A stretch of 64,000 nucleotides of DNA from Niebla homalea. Its lineage: Eukaryota > Ascomycota > Lecanoromycetes > Lecanorales > Ramalinaceae. Shown here in pieces: positions 39,542-53,099 of this stretch (position 1 is its first letter; each line of letters begins with the position of its first letter). A program made the translations under genes and the position numbers. The notes beneath the pieces were generated by a model, which did not search any database, was not told the origin of the DNA, and worked only from the letters and a program-made list of their open reading frames with translations. The stretch covers positions 682,001 to 746,000 of the forward strand of contig JAHGAU010000021.1 in assembly GCA_019925105.1 (NCBI GenBank). Reading direction: 5' to 3'.

Positions 39542-40623
39542 AATAATTATAATATAATTAACATCTTATTAATACCGTTTTTTATATACTTTATTAATAA
39601 TAATAATTAAGAAAAACTTTATTATAAAAAAGTTTCCTTTAAGCTTAATCTTTTTATTAATAAATTAATAATAATAAATATCGTAAAATTAATAAATAAA
39701 GGATTAAATAACGATTAATAACCTTTAAAAGTTAAAAAAAAGAAATACTTTTAAAAAATATATAGTCTTAAAAAACCGTTATAATATTAATATTAAGTAT
39801 TTAATTAATATTATAGAAAGCCCGGATACAATTTAAAAACGATTTAAGGATTAATATAAGTTATAAAAGTCCGGGTTATATACGGAATTTATATAAAAGC
39901 TTATAAACTTATAAAAAACCCCGGATATAGTAATTAATAAATATAATAGCCGTTATTAAAAAGTTTATATTAAAATTAAAATAATTAATAACTCTTTAAT
40001 TGTCCCGCATTACCTTATTATTTAATTATTCTTAAATAAATTAAGAAAATTATAATTAACGTAATACTTAATACTTACTTAAATAACTATATAATAAGGT
40101 CCGGGTACCCTTAAATTTTACGATTTTATATAAAAAGCCTATAATAAAAGGTTTAAGCGGTTATTTAATAATTAAATATTTTAATATAAGCTTATAAGGA
40201 TATATTAAAGGGTTATAGTAAAAACCTTTAATAAAACTTAAGAAAAGCTTATTTATTAATATTATACTTAAAAGAAGCGTAATAATAAATATATTAAAAA
40301 TAAATATTAAGATTTCTACCTTAAAAAAACCTATAAAGTTCCGTATTAAGAAGTTTAAGATTATTAAAGAGATTATTACGTTTATAAACCTTTTGATAAT
40401 AGACTTTTATTTATTAACGTATATATAATAATTAATAACGATAATATCGGTTACCTTAATAAATTTATAAAAGTTAATAATCCTTAATAATAATTATAAT
40501 TAATATATTTTTTATAGGAAAAATTCTTTTAAAAAAAGTTAAAACTTTATTAATCTTTATTTTTAAAATTTAAGTTAATAAAAACGAACTATATAAAAGG
40601 TATAAATATTACTCATATAATAT

Positions 40624-41347
40624 TGATTGATTAATTAATTTATATACGAGTCTAGCTACTTTAGGTTAATTTCAGCGTTTTATAATACTGGTAATAAAGT
40701 TATAATTATTTTAATATTTATACTTATTTTAAACTTATTGCTTTAATTTTAAAAGAAAAAATGAAACCGTAATTAACTAACTTAGCTAATTTACCCTAAA
40801 TATTAACCCGATTTAAATAAAAACCTTTTTTTCGTAATTATTTACCTTAATATTATAATTAAGTCTTTACGTTAACCCGATTAAAATTAATAATTACTTT
40901 AAATCCTTAATTTATTATTTCTATTAAGAATCTTTTATTTTTTAACGTTATAATCCGTAATAAAAATTTAATAATAATATTAAGTTTAAGTAAAGGAAGG
41001 TAACCCCGATTATATAACTTTATTTTTCTTAATATTTAAACTTTATTTTAAATATTTTATTATATAGCTTTTTAAATTAACTTTATTTAATTTTAACTTT
41101 AACCTTTTAACGTTAAATCCTTATAACTTCTTTTTATTGGCTTTACGTAATAATTAAGCTTATTTAAGGTTAATTATAGGTACTAATAAATGGTTAAATA
41201 TTTATTATTACTTTATTTATATTAATTATATAATTTACCGGATAAGGTTTAAGGGCTCTTAATGAAATCGTCCCTTACCCTTAAAATGTTTAATTATTCT
41301 GTAGTTTATCTTCTGCACTTAAAAATGCCATTCCGCCACGCTCGCCC
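40624..41347 (-). mobile_element. Short retroposon copy 2 (SINE-like)
   Basis: Same family as copy 1, with the same GC-normal head (41306-41347) and TGAT tail. An imperfect target duplication flanks it (ACTCATATAATAT at 40611-40623, ACTTATGTAATAT at 41354-41366; the differences are RIP-type transitions), with a related ATATT just outside on both sides. Inserted in Copia-1. Confidence 0.75.
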
Positions 41348-41399
41348 ATATTCACTTATGTAATATATAAGGTAAATAATAAGCCCGTTAAGGTAAAAT

Positions 41400-44300
41400 T
41401 TACGGATATAATATATTCCCCGGTAAACTTAATTAATCTTATATTTAAAACGTAACTTTTAAACTATAAAGTTTAACTTAATATAACGCGGACGGTTTAA
41501 ACGGTAACGTATAATTAGAAAGGGTTTATTTATAATAAATAGAATGGCCTATTTATAACTAATTTATAAAAACTTACCTTTATTATAACGGCGTTTAATA
41601 TATTTTTAATTACGTTTATTTAATATATACGTATAAATTACCTTAAAGCTTAAAAATTATTTTAATTAACGGATATATTAATTAAAATAAATCTTAAATA
41701 TAAACGTTATAATAATAATAAGGTTAAAAACGTTTACTATACGTATTATATTACCGGATAATTATATTTTTAATTATATAAAAAATACCTTAAACCTATA
41801 GAAAACCTATTAAGGCTTATTTATAGAGATCTTTTAAGGATAATTAATCCTTAAAAATATAACGGAATAACGTATTATATAACCTTCCATAATAATAAAA
41901 CTATAATATTAAAAGTTTATTTATTAATATATAAATCGGACGTAATTTAACGGTTTAAAGAATTTAAAGTTAAATATAAATAACCCTTAAATTAAAAAAT
42001 TAAATATTTTTAAGTTAACAATAAAAGTAAATATATATTTAAAGCTTTTTTAAATTACTTAAAATAATATAGGATTATCTTTAAAATAATAATACGTAAA
42101 AGCTTTAAATAAAATTCAATTAATAAAAAATTAATTAAAAAATTAATGAGAAGATTAAGGTTATATAGGTAGCGGGGGATATATTTAAAAGCTTTTAACC
42201 GGAATTAATTTAAATAGTAAATTATATAATTATACGGATACCATATATATAACTTAAAAAGGTAATATTATATTAAGCTTAATATAATAAAAGACCGGAT
42301 ATATCCTATATACGGATTTTAAGGTTAATTATATATATAAGAATTATAGGTTACCGGGTTAAGCTTAATAATAAGTCGGAACTATATATTTTAATAAGTT
42401 TTAATAAAAAGATTAATAAATACTTTAAAATAATTAATTTATGGGTAAAACGGTTCGACTTTATAGTAAAGAACGTATATAACGTATATATCGAGGAAAG
42501 ACGGGTAATATTATTAAATAACTCGGATTATAAAAGGTTTATTAACCGAATTTAAAAGCTTAAAAAGGTAAAAAGCTTTAATAAGATTTTAATTTAAAAG
42601 AGAAGTTTAGGAATTACGGTTTAATTAAAATAAATATTATTAATATAAGCTTTGTTTTTATTAAGTAATTTATACGTCCGGCTATAATCTTTATTTAATA
42701 AATAGCTTTACCGGACCCTTTAAGTTTAACGGTTAAAAACTTAAAGATTAATTATAATTAAAAATAAAGGTAATAAATTAAAAACTTAATTAAAAATAAC
42801 TTTAACCTTATATTTCCGGATACATTACATAATATATTATTAAATCCTCTTTTTTTCTCGGCTTTATTAATCTATAATAAGGATAAATTATTATGCTTTT
42901 TAACCTTAATATCCTTTAAAATAATCCTGGAACTTATTAAACTTAAAACTTATAAAGAAACTATAATAAATAAATATACCCGGATAAATTAAGAATTAAT
43001 AAAAGATAATAAATATAATTCCCTTAAAGAAAACGATACTTAAATCTTAATTATATAAAGTCAAATCTTTATTAACGTAACGACATTATAAGGATGGTAG
43101 GTTTATACCTTTAAATATAAAGCTAATAATAATATAATTTATTATAAGGCCCGGTAAATAATATATCGCTTTAAATAACGTAAAGGTATTAATTATAATA
43201 AAATGTTTATCTTAATAATAAAACCTATAAGTTATAAAGTTTTCTTTACTTTTATAACGGTTAATAATTAAAATTTAAAGTAAATAAATGTTAAAATAAC
43301 GTTTTTTTACGGTTTTATTAAAAAAGAAATATACGTAAAATAATTTAAAAAATATAAAAAAACCAGTAAAAACGGTAAAAAGCTTTATTATAAGCTTAAA
43401 AAAAGCTTATATAAATTAAAATAATTATTATAATTATAATATAATCGTTTCTGGAAGTTTATAAATATATAGGGTTTTAAACTTATCTATACGGATTATT
43501 ACGTATTCCTTTATTTTAAAATTAATATAATTATAACCATATATATAAATAACGTTTTAATAATTGATCCGTTTAAGTAAAGGATTTAAAACTTAAAGGC
43601 CGTACTTAATTAAGAATTCCGTATATTTAATTTAAGTTTAATAAATTATTACTTAAGTATTATTATTATTTAAAATTAATGAAATTGAATAATTCATTTT
43701 GATTAAAAAGCTTATATTAAAAAGGTAATATAAGATTACGGCTAATAAAAAGCTTACCCGACGTATATACTTATATAAGTTAATTTTAAGCCGGAACCGT
43801 TATTTAAGAACTATTAAGTAAAGCCGGAGTTTAAATAATAATATTAATCGGCTATAAATTTATTAATATATATTATACTTAACATACGATTAAATATAGT
43901 TTATATAATAGTAATTATTAATTAGTATTCCGTAAATCCGTTTTATTAATATTAATTATATATAAAGTAAATTATTTGCTATTTACGGACTATTATATAC
44001 TTTTAATTAATATATAAGGATAAACTTAAGGCTTTTAATAAGTATATTAATTTCGATTTTACGGTTAACTTTACCCGTAAATTAATTTTAGGTTATTTTT
44101 TTAACGTAAAGAATATACCGATTTATTAATTTTTAAAAAATAATTAATTATAACGTATTATTTATAAAGTTAAATATACGGGATAAACGTAGGCTATTAA
44201 AAAGCTATTTAATTAAAGGACTTATTAAAGTAAATATAACCCGATAAATCTAGATATATATTTATTATTACGATCTATAATAATAATTAAGGGGTTATCG

Positions 44301-44540
44301 TATTAGTTTAAAACCCGGTATATTATGTAAGGATAAAGTATATAAGTATTTAATTATATTAGGCTACGGGAATAACTTAAGGCTAATACCGTTGATTTTA
44401 AGTATATTTATACTACGGAGCAGGTAATTAACGGGTTAATAAAGGCCTTATTTATTAAGACCTTTATATAGTTTAAACGGGCGTTAAGCCTTAAGGAGCC
44501 ACTATACTAATAGTTTAAGGACCGTATACTTACCGACGAC
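41400..44540 (+). pseudogene. pol: Copia-1 pol remnant (integrase, reverse transcriptase, RNase H)
   Basis: Plus-strand reading gives LIYTDYYVFLYFKINIIITI and then YINNVLII at about 43480-43562, the Copia YVDD block with both Asp codons changed to Asn. The RNase H end is clear at about 44300-44520: KNPVYYVRIKYISI, then YIRLRE*LKANTVDFKYIYT and GLIKALFIKTFI, matching the Copia pattern of RTKHID, VPT and LTKALP. Integrase is expected upstream but was not resolved. Many RIP stops. Confidence 0.85.
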
Positions 44541-44571
44541 GGACCTAATAATAAGCCGGGTAATAAATAAT

Positions 44572-44667
44572 AATTACTTAATAATTAAGGGAGCTAATTA
44601 CTTAATAATTAAAGGAATTAATTACTTAATAAATAAGGGAGCTAGTTATTTAATAATTAAGGGAGCT
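44572..44667 (+). repeat. 24-bp tandem repeat in the Copia-1 3' untranslated region
   Basis: Four copies of AATTACTTAATAATTAAGGG plus AGCT, with small differences. A degenerate version is also present in Copia-1b near 25550-25620, so it belongs to the family. Confidence 0.85.
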
Positions 44668-44768
44668 ACTCGGTAAACATAGTAATTAAACTTTTATATA
44701 AAAAGATACAACGTTAAGGCTATAAAAAAGCTATTTAATAAGTAAGATTTACGGGTTATATAAAGTTC

Positions 44769-44777
44769 AAAGGGGAG
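44769..44777 (+). other. Copia-1 polypurine tract
   Basis: AAAGGGGAG directly before the 3' LTR. Confidence 0.8.
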
Positions 44778-44939
44778 TATTAAATATATAGGATCGCCAC
44801 TTAGGAGATTACGTAACGCGGATTAGATTAAATAAGGCCGACGTATTAAACTTAAGTAAGATAACGGTATATAACCTTATATATAGTCTTACTTTATATA
44901 TAGTAATAATTAAGCAACTTATACCTTTTAACTTTAATA
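44778..44939 (+). repeat. Copia-1 3' LTR
   Basis: 162 bp, differing from the 5' LTR mainly by C/T and G/A transitions. Confidence 0.92.
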
Positions 44940-45794
44940 GACTATAGCCGGACGTATAAGCCGATCGGTAAAAATAGAGCCTATACTTATAATATCCGTT
45001 TTAATTAGACTATAATTCTTAAACCTCTCCTTTAAATTATGGTTTTATTATGGTTTTTTTGCCCTTTTAAGTTTTTAAATTTAATTAATAAACTTTTTAC
45101 GATTTAAGTTATTTAATAGTATTATCCGTTTTTCTTTAATATATATGTCGTATATATTCTTTATTATAAGATTGAACCGTTTTATCCGTAAATTAATTAC
45201 CTTAAAGTATTTATTAAATTTTTTATTGAAATTTATTAGAATATATAGTTTTAATTTATTATTAAGCTTAATTTAATAATTTATTATTTTTACGTATATA
45301 ATTAATCTTAAGGTTTATATATAAAATACGTCCGGTTTCTTATTATATTAAGTTTAATATAATATTACCTCTTTAAGCTATATATATAATATCCGTATAA
45401 TTATATAGTTTACCGTTTAAATTAACTTTAACCAAAAGCCTTTAAATATTCCTTCCGTTATTTGTATAGCCTTAATTTTCTTTTTAATTTTTTAATTAAT
45501 TTTTTTAATTAATGAAATTTTATTTAAAACTTTTATATACCGTTACTTTAAAGATAATTTATAATAGTTTAAATAATTTAAGAAAGCCTTAAATATATAT
45601 TTACCTTTATTATTAATTTAAAAACGTTTAATTTTTTAATCCGGGGTTATTTATACTTAATTTTAAATTCCTTGAACTATTAAATTACGTCCGATGTATA
45701 TATTAAAAAGTAAACCTTTAATATTATAATCTTATTATTACGGAAGGTTATATAATACGTTATTTTATTATATCTTTAAGGATTAATTACCCTT
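44940..45794 (-). mobile_element. Copia-1b segment 4
   Basis: Resumes Copia-1b after Copia-1, matching the reverse complement of Copia-1 from about 42,680 to 41,840 (integrase-RT region), and ends at the Copia-2 target duplication. Confidence 0.85.
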
Positions 45795-45799
45795 AAGAA
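45795..45799. repeat. Copia-2 target duplication, left
   Basis: AAGAA, equal to 52630-52634. Confidence 0.85.
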
Positions 45800-45948
45800 T
45801 ATTAAAAGTATTTATATTAATTACCCGGTACTTAGGTAGATTAAAGATAATCTGAAGCTAGACTTAATTAAAGTAGGGATTTAAGAGTACTTAATCATAT
45901 TTCTATATATAAAGAATAATTAAGTAATTTATATTTTATATTTCGAGA
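45800..45948 (+). repeat. Copia-2 5' LTR
   Basis: 149 bp, more RIP-mutated than the 3' LTR; followed by GGTTATAAGCTTAGC, the presumed primer-binding site. Confidence 0.88.
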
Positions 45949-45987
45949 GGTTATAAGCTTAGCCTCGCGATAACGATACTTTATAAT

Positions 45988-46141
45988 TGGAGCTGAGTCT
46001 CAGCCCTACCGGAGCGGAGCGGCTCTACCTTGTTCCGCTGGCTTGGCGCACGCACCTTCATATATGCAATACCCACATAGTTAGCTACTAAACAATCATA
46101 CATATCACATACATTTTACCCTTTATACTGAGCACGCCACA
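45988..46141. mobile_element. GC-normal 154-bp insert in the Copia-2 leader, LTR-like
   Basis: On the minus strand it begins TGTGGCGTGCTCAG and ends GAGACTCAGCTCCA, and it contains CTAACTATGTGGGTATTGCA, similar to CTAACTATGTAGGTGTAGCA in the solo LTR at 49216-49410. The homologous site in Copia-2b (about 9045-9075) lacks it. The flanks (ATAAT and ATACC) are not a clean duplication. A solo LTR is the best guess. Confidence 0.6.
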
Positions 46142-46769
46142 ATACCTTTTCCTTATTTAATTTTATAACTATAATATAGAGATTTTACCGTATAAAATAT
46201 ATTTAAAAGATAAAAGTATTTTACTTAAGAATATTATTAATTACGATCTTTAAGTTATAAAGTTAATTAATAACTTAATAATTTAAAATTCTATAAGGAT
46301 AAAATACCTTAACTTTATTATTATCGGGGTATACGTATTTATTAATTAAAAAGTATAAATACTTATTTTTTAACCTTATAAATTAATTATACGCCGGTAT
46401 TTATACGCCGGAAACCGGCTATATATAAAGGCCTTAATTTTATAATATAAAGCGTTAAGCGGAGTTTTAATAGGGATCTTAATTAAGAAATTTTAACCTT
46501 AATTAAACTCTTTAAAGTTTAAATCCTTAAAAACCTTATAATTATAATAAGAAATTTCTACCCAGTTTAAACTCTTTTTATAACTTAAAGGATTTTTAAC
46601 CTTATTCTGCCGCTAAGAATACTTAATAAAACCTTTTATAAGGATTACGGAACGCTATAAAGTTAAAAAATTTTAAATTTTCACTTTTTATAATAAAAAA
46701 TCTTATTTTTAAAATAAACTTTTATTTTTAAAATAATAACCTTAATTATATAATAAAAATTTAACTTAG

Positions 46770-49700
46770 TTTTACCTTTAAAATTATTTAATTAAGATTA
46801 TCTTTAAGGATTAAATTCAAGGAGAAAAAAGTTTATTTACTTAAATTAAGATTTTACGTTTTAAAAAAAGGAAATTAAGAATTAATTATTAAATCCTTTA
46901 TATTTTAATTAGCTTAAAAGGCCTTTTAATTTAATTAATACCCGGGAAATTAAGGGTAAAATAATTATAAATAAAGATTATAACCTTTAAAATAAAAAGC
47001 AATGATTAAATATAAAAATTAATTCTCCGTATTATATTAAGTATAAAAGGGGTGAATAATTTTAAAAAGGTATAAAAATAACCTAAATATCCGCGAAGTT
47101 TTAATTTATTATTAATTAAAATAAAATAAATTAAATTTTATTCAGAATTTAAGCTTTATTATTAAAATCCTTAAATATATTATTACTTTACTTTAATAAT
47201 ACGGAAATCCCTTTATTGTTTTTTACCGTTAAATTAAAAGTAAATTCTTCCGTTTTTACTTAAAAACCCTTTAAAAAGAAAACCGAAAAATTACTTAAAA
47301 AGTAATTAAAAACGTAAATAAAAAATATTTACCCTTATTTACGCTGAAATTTTACGATAACTTTAGCTTAAAAGCATTTAAAAACCTTTAATATTACCGT
47401 TTAATAAATTAATATTTAAGCTCCGTTTAAAAGTAAAAAGCTGGATCCCGTTATTTAATATAGAATATCCCTTACCCTTAAATAACTTATTAATTAAGTA
47501 TTAATTAAAATTAAAATTATTAAAGTTAAAAAATTTATCGGACTTTTTATTTAATTTTAACCTTAAATCTAAATCTAATTAAATAATTAATATTTCTTTA
47601 CGTATAAATATTAATTTAAAAACCTTAAGTTTCTATATTTTCATTAAAGATAACCTTTAAAATTAAAAACTTAATTTTTAGGAGTTTTTCTTTTAATATC
47701 ATTCCGTTATTAATTAAATAGCGTTAATAAATATTATAATACCGGCAAGTTAAGGACTAATTAATCCTTAATAACCTTTATAAGCCTATAATTATTAAAG
47801 ATAAATTTAAAACTATTATAATTATTAAAATTTATTATAAGGATAATATACGTTACCTTATAGATAAATTAAATATAATTAAAGAAATCTGGATTATTCT
47901 TATTACCTATCTCAAATTTTAAGGTTTAAGCTTATATATTAAGTTAACCCGGGAATTTAAAATAATAATAAAAGGTTTAAATAAAATAATTAATTAATAT
48001 ACTTGTAAATTCCGTAAGTATATTGCTAAAATATTAATTATCAATAAATTATATAAAGCCCTTAACTTAATAATTATTTTATTTTTCTTACTTAATTTTA
48101 ATAATAATTAATAATATTTTTATATTAATTTAACTTAAAATCAGATTATTTTAAATTAAAATTCTTTTAATTTTAATAAAGTTATATTAAGAATTATTAA
48201 CGAAGAATTACAAGTTAATATAACCCGCGTTAATATTACTTTATAATCTTATTTAATAACTTTAAAAATTAATAATAAGTAATCTTTTACTGAATATAAT
48301 AATTAAAAGTATAATTATTATACCGTAAAAAGCCGTAATAATAAATACCCAGAAAATAATTATTAAGTTTTTTATTTTAAGAAAAAGATTAAAACGTTGT
48401 ACCGGAGGTTAAAGAAACCGAAGATTAAGGAAGCTATTATTATTATTATACCGGTAAATTTATCGGTTTTCAAGGAGGTTTATAATATAATAAACGTAAA
48501 TCTTAAATTTGAATATATAATAATATCCGTTAACCTATTTAATTTATAAAAGTTAATAATTTTAAATAATAGCTATAATAAAATTTTTTTTTATTAAAAA
48601 GAATTCTTTAATAATAACTTTAAGCTTTATTAAATAATATCTTTAAAACTAAGTTTAATATAAATTAATTATATAAGCGGTATTAATACCGCTTAAGTAA
48701 CCTATAATATTAACAGGAAGAAAATAACAATTGAGTTTTTAAACTTTATTTATTCCCTTAATAATAAAGTAAACCTTTTTTTTTAAAGATTTAACTTTTA
48801 AATAATAAAGCCGAAATAATAATTTCTTAAATTAAACGGATAATAATTAAAGGACCCGGTAAATTTATATACTCTTAATAAGGATAGTTCTTTATATTAA
48901 ATTTTAAAATATTAGTTTAATTAATAATAATAATATTTAACGTATTAAACGATATATTAATTTAATATATAAAAATAAAGTATTTTAACCCTTAATTTAT
49001 CGTTAAGTTAATTAAAATAGCGATAAAAATATCCCTTAAATATAAATTAAAAAAGTAAGAAAAGCCGTTAAAGGAGGTAACGTATATATATTACGTTTTT
49101 AATAAAAAAATTTTTAACCTTATAAAGGATATTTTAAACCAGGGACTTTTCCGTTGGAGCTTATATATTTAAACGTTACGGGGTTTATTAAGTTAATAGG
49201 CTTTAATATAATTAATGTCAGGGAATCATCACTGACCTGCAGCTACGTGCATGCGGCTCTAGGCCTTGGCACTTCGCTTATTCCGGACACCTTACCTTAT
49301 TAGGTAAAGCGTCCTATACATTCTCATAATGTCTGCAATCCCTTTGTATGCTACACCTACATAGTTAGAATTCACTCATGTTCAGAACCACCTTACCTGA
49401 GCCCCTGACAATTAAATATTTTATTATTTTCCGGGACGACTTTATTTATATATTAGAAGTTTATCCGGTAATTTATATGTTAAACGTAACCCGTAAATTT
49501 AAGTAGTTTTAAATTAAATATAAAATTATTAACCGGAAAATTAAGTGTTTACGGATAAATAATAAGGATAAATATATATTAAAAGACTTTTAAGATTACC
49601 TTAAAAACTATAATATTATTTATAAATTAATAGTATAAAATAGCTTTAAATAGAACTCTATAAGTAAAAAATTTAATTAAGAAATTAAAAAGCGGACCCA

Positions 49701-52020
49701 TATAATAATCTATAATATAAGCTTATTTAAAAATTTATAATTTATAATTAAAAATTATTATAATTATTCATTATTTTATTATAAAAAAACTTACGTTTAA
49801 CTTAAAAGGGAAAATTACCTTATATTAAACGTAGAATAATTAAGTACCGGACTTATTATATTTACGAGTAATTAAGTTATTAATATAAATTAAGATTATA
49901 AAATATTAAATTTCCTTAAATAAAAGGACCGATTTATTTATTTTATTAAACTATAATAATAAAATTATTAAGATATACCGGGTCTTTAACTTTTAAGTAT
50001 AGACTTTTAATAAGAAAGTAAAACGATTTTATAACGTTTATATTAAGGAATAGAAAATTATTTTATTAAATAACTCCGATAAAAATACCTTAATAAAAAC
50101 GATTTAATATTTAAAAAAGGATATATAACCTTAATAAGTCTTTACTTTAAAAAAGAATTATAAGAATTAAGTCTATAATAACGTTTTTATCGATAATATT
50201 TTAAACGATATATTTATAAATAAAATATTTTCAATTAAGGAATAAAGAAATTACCTTTAAATTTAATATAATTAAAATAAATAATAATTTAAAAAATTTT
50301 AAAAGGAAATTAAAATTATTATTTAAAATAATTTTAAGCTTAAAATCCTTAAGTACTTAAAGCTTTAAAATATATCCTTAAACTTATTACTTATTTTTAT
50401 TAATATAATTATCTTAAATAAAGAAAAGGATATTTATTACTTAACGTTAATATTATTTAAGAATAAGTTGGAATTATTTAAGTTAAAAACTTATTAATAA
50501 GTTATAACAAACATTTATTATAAAATAAATTGATAATTAACGGAAAAGAATAAATATAACTTTTATATTAAAAATAATATTTAAATATTTATACTTAAAT
50601 ATATAATATCCCTGGTATAATTATTTTAAAAGGATAATAAATTTATACTTTTAAAAAAGACGTTAACGGTTTAATTATTTAATATAAAGCCTATTAAATA
50701 ATCCGCGGTTATGAATTACGGGAAAATATCGATTATAATAAAACTTTTATTTCTATAATTAAATTTATAAGTTATAAGGTACTTTTTATATTAATAACGG
50801 TTAATAATCAAAACTTAAAGTAAATAAATATAAAAATAACCTTTTTTTATAACTTAATTAAAAAAGAAATCTATATAAAGTAACTTTATAATTAAGAAAA
50901 AAGTATTAATATATATTATAAATTTAATAAGGCTTTTTACGGATTAAAGTAATCCCTTTAATTATAATATTATTATTTTTTTACCTTTATAGAAAAATAA
51001 AAGTTTAAATTAATATTTACAGATTATTACGTATTTATATACCTTAAAAATAAGATAATTAGAACTTTTTATATAAATAATATCTTAATTATTAATTTAT
51101 TTAAAGAAAGTATTATAAACTTAAAGAAAATACTTAATAATTAATTCCGTATATTTAATTTAAGGTTAATTTATTATTATTTAAATATAATTATTATAAG
51201 AAACCGTTAAAATAAAACGTTTTAACTTAATTAAAAGGTTTATATAAAAAAGTTATTAAGGAATATAAACAATAAAATATTACTTTTATATATATCCCTA
51301 TAAAGTTAAAATATAAGTTGGAGTATATATTTAAAAATTATAAAATTAACTTAATTTTCCGGAAGAAATATTAATTAACTATAGGCTTTTTAATATATAT
51401 TATACTTAAAACTCGTTTAAATATTATTTACTTTATTTTAATAATTAATTAATATACCTTAAATCCCACCGAATCTTATTAAAAATTAATAAGAAGAATT
51501 TTATATTATCTCCGTATTACCGTTATTTTTTAACTAATATACTGGGGTAAATTGAAAGCTTTTAATAGTTATATTAACTTTAATTTTACCGTAAATTTAA
51601 TTTAAAGATTTATTACGGGTTACGTATTTAATATCGGAAGTACCGTAATTAATTAATAATTTAAACGTTAAGTTATAATTATTCTTTTTATTTATAAAGC
51701 GGAATATATAAAATAAATATAAATAATTAAAGAAACCCTATAACTTAAGTAGTTTTTAAATAAAATTAAACCGTATTAAGCCGGCAACCTCTCCGCCGTT
51801 ATTATTTATAAAGATAATTAAGGCGCTATAGCTTTTATTAAGAACCCTATATTCTATACCTGGATTAAATATATAAGTATTTAATAATATTAACTTTAAG
51901 AAATTATAAAAAATAGTTAAATAGATTTAAAATATATTTTAATATATAAATAAATTATTAACGGCTTCATAAAGTTTTTATTATATTAGCCCTTTAAGGG
52001 ATTCTGTAAAATATTTAGCC
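46770..52020 (+). pseudogene. Copia-2 gag-pol remnant
   Basis: Plus-strand reading gives LIFTDYYVFIYLKNKIIRTF and then YINNILII at about 51018-51095, a Copia reverse transcriptase YVDD block with Asp-to-Asn RIP changes. RNase H follows at about 51843-52000: NPIFYTWIKYISI, then IDLKYILIYK and FIKFLLY. The gag and integrase parts are not resolved and the frame is heavily broken. A solo LTR interrupts the region at 49216-49410. Confidence 0.8.
49211..49415. mobile_element. Solo LTR (195 bp) with 5-bp target duplication, not RIP-mutated
   Basis: The LTR is 49216-49410, starting TGTCAGGGAATCATC and ending GAGCCCCTGACA, with ATTAA on both sides (49211-49215 and 49411-49415). Its ends are inverted (TGTCAGGG...CCCTGACA). 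Composition is normal inside a RIP-saturated Copia, so this copy was not subject to RIP. Confidence 0.88.
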
Positions 52021-52468
52021 TTAAAGTACCCCCGGAATATTTTTATATTAATTAAAGCCTTATTGATAATATTAATAGTTTTATAATTTATTTTTAAGTT
52101 ACTTAAAATAAATTTTAAACTACTTATAAGGGGAGCTTTTAATTACTTATAAAGAGGCTATTATTAATCTTAAGGAACCGAAGAATACGTTTTAATATAA
52201 ATTTAATATATAAAATAAGAAAATTAAAAAAATAATTTAAAAAAGGGATAACTCGTAAAAAACGATACTTACCCCGGAGTATACCCGGACGAAATCACGT
52301 ACCCCGGCGGGTTATTAAAGGATAATTTAAGATATAGGGGAGCTTTAATAACTTATAGAAAATATTACTTACATGGGGTATATATTATATAAAGATTAAA
52401 GCTTAAATGAAGTGATAAAATATGGTATTATAAATGGATAATTATATAGGTAATATATACTAAAGCTC

Positions 52469-52477
52469 GAAGGGGAG
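52469..52477 (+). other. Copia-2 polypurine tract
   Basis: GAAGGGGAG directly before the 3' LTR. Confidence 0.8.
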
Positions 52478-52629
52478 TATTAAAAGTACTTATATGAATT
52501 ACCCGACATTCGGGTAGATTAGATATAATCCGAAGCTAGACCCAATTAGGCTAGCCGGGATTCAGGAGTACTTAGTCGCACTTCTGTACATAGAGAATAA
52601 TCAAGTAACTTATACCTCATATTTCGAGA
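52478..52629 (+). repeat. Copia-2 3' LTR
   Basis: 152 bp; retains many C and G that are mutated in the 5' LTR. The duplication AAGAA follows at 52630. Confidence 0.9.
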
Positions 52630-52634
52630 AAGAA

Positions 52635-53099
52635 GTCTATATAAATAAGCTTTAATAGGTTTTTTATAGGCTTAAAATATCCTTTATATAATTAAGAGTA
52701 TAACGGGCCGATAATATAATATATATAATAAGCGTTTTTAACCCTATTATTATCGTAATATTTACGTTTAAGGTCCATCCCGGTAAATATATCCGTTAAT
52801 TAAAATAATTTTTAAGCTCCGAAATAGCTTATACGTATATATTAAGTAAGTATAATTAAAAGTATATTAAACGCAGTTATAATAAGGGTAAATTCTTACA
52901 AATCGACTATAAATAAGCCGTTTTATTTACTATAAATAAGCTTTTTTTAATTATATATTACCGTCCGGACCATCCGTATCATATTAAGTTAAGTCTTATA
53001 ATTTAAAAGTTACGTTTTAAATATAAGATTAATTTAGTTTACCGGGGAATATATTATATCCGTAAAGTTTACCTTAATCGGCTTATTATTTATTTTATA
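52635..53099 (-). mobile_element. Copia-1b segment 5
   Basis: Matches the reverse complement of Copia-1 from about 41,830 to 41,380. The match stops abruptly near 53099, shortly before the point where Copia-1 itself carries short retroposon 2. The 5' part and 5' LTR of Copia-1b are not found further right in the window. Confidence 0.82.

Larger units (their letters stand above)
37374..44939 (+). mobile_element. Copia-1, complete Ty1/Copia retrotransposon, RIP-mutated
   Basis: 7,566 bp including two short retroposons; about 6.1 kb without them. LTRs are 37374-37533 and 44778-44939 and start TATTAAATATATAGG, a RIP form of TGTTAAA. The target duplication is GACCA (37369-37373) and GACTA (44940-44944), differing by one RIP-type transition. 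A tRNA-type primer site AGTTATAAGCCCGG follows the 5' LTR and a polypurine tract AAAGGGGAG precedes the 3' LTR. RT and RNase H motifs are on the plus strand. It is inserted in Copia-1b, a relative in opposite orientation. Confidence 0.95.
45800..52629 (+). mobile_element. Copia-2, complete Ty1/Copia retrotransposon, RIP-mutated
   Basis: 6,830 bp with LTRs 45800-45948 and 52478-52629 and the target duplication AAGAA. The 5' LTR is followed by a primer site GGTTATAAGCTTAGC and the 3' LTR is preceded by GAAGGGGAG. Plus-strand RT and RNase H motifs are present. It contains two GC-normal inserts, 45988-46141 and 49216-49410. Inserted in Copia-1b. LTR end assignments at the 3' side rest on the match between both LTRs and on the duplication, since a canonical CA end is not visible. 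Confidence 0.93.

Noticed and set aside
38814..41347. The two 730-bp repeats as LTRs of one element spanning 38814-41347
   Set aside because: Each has its own target duplication and a TGAT tail, a third single copy exists at 9253-9749, and the sequence between them belongs to Copia-1.
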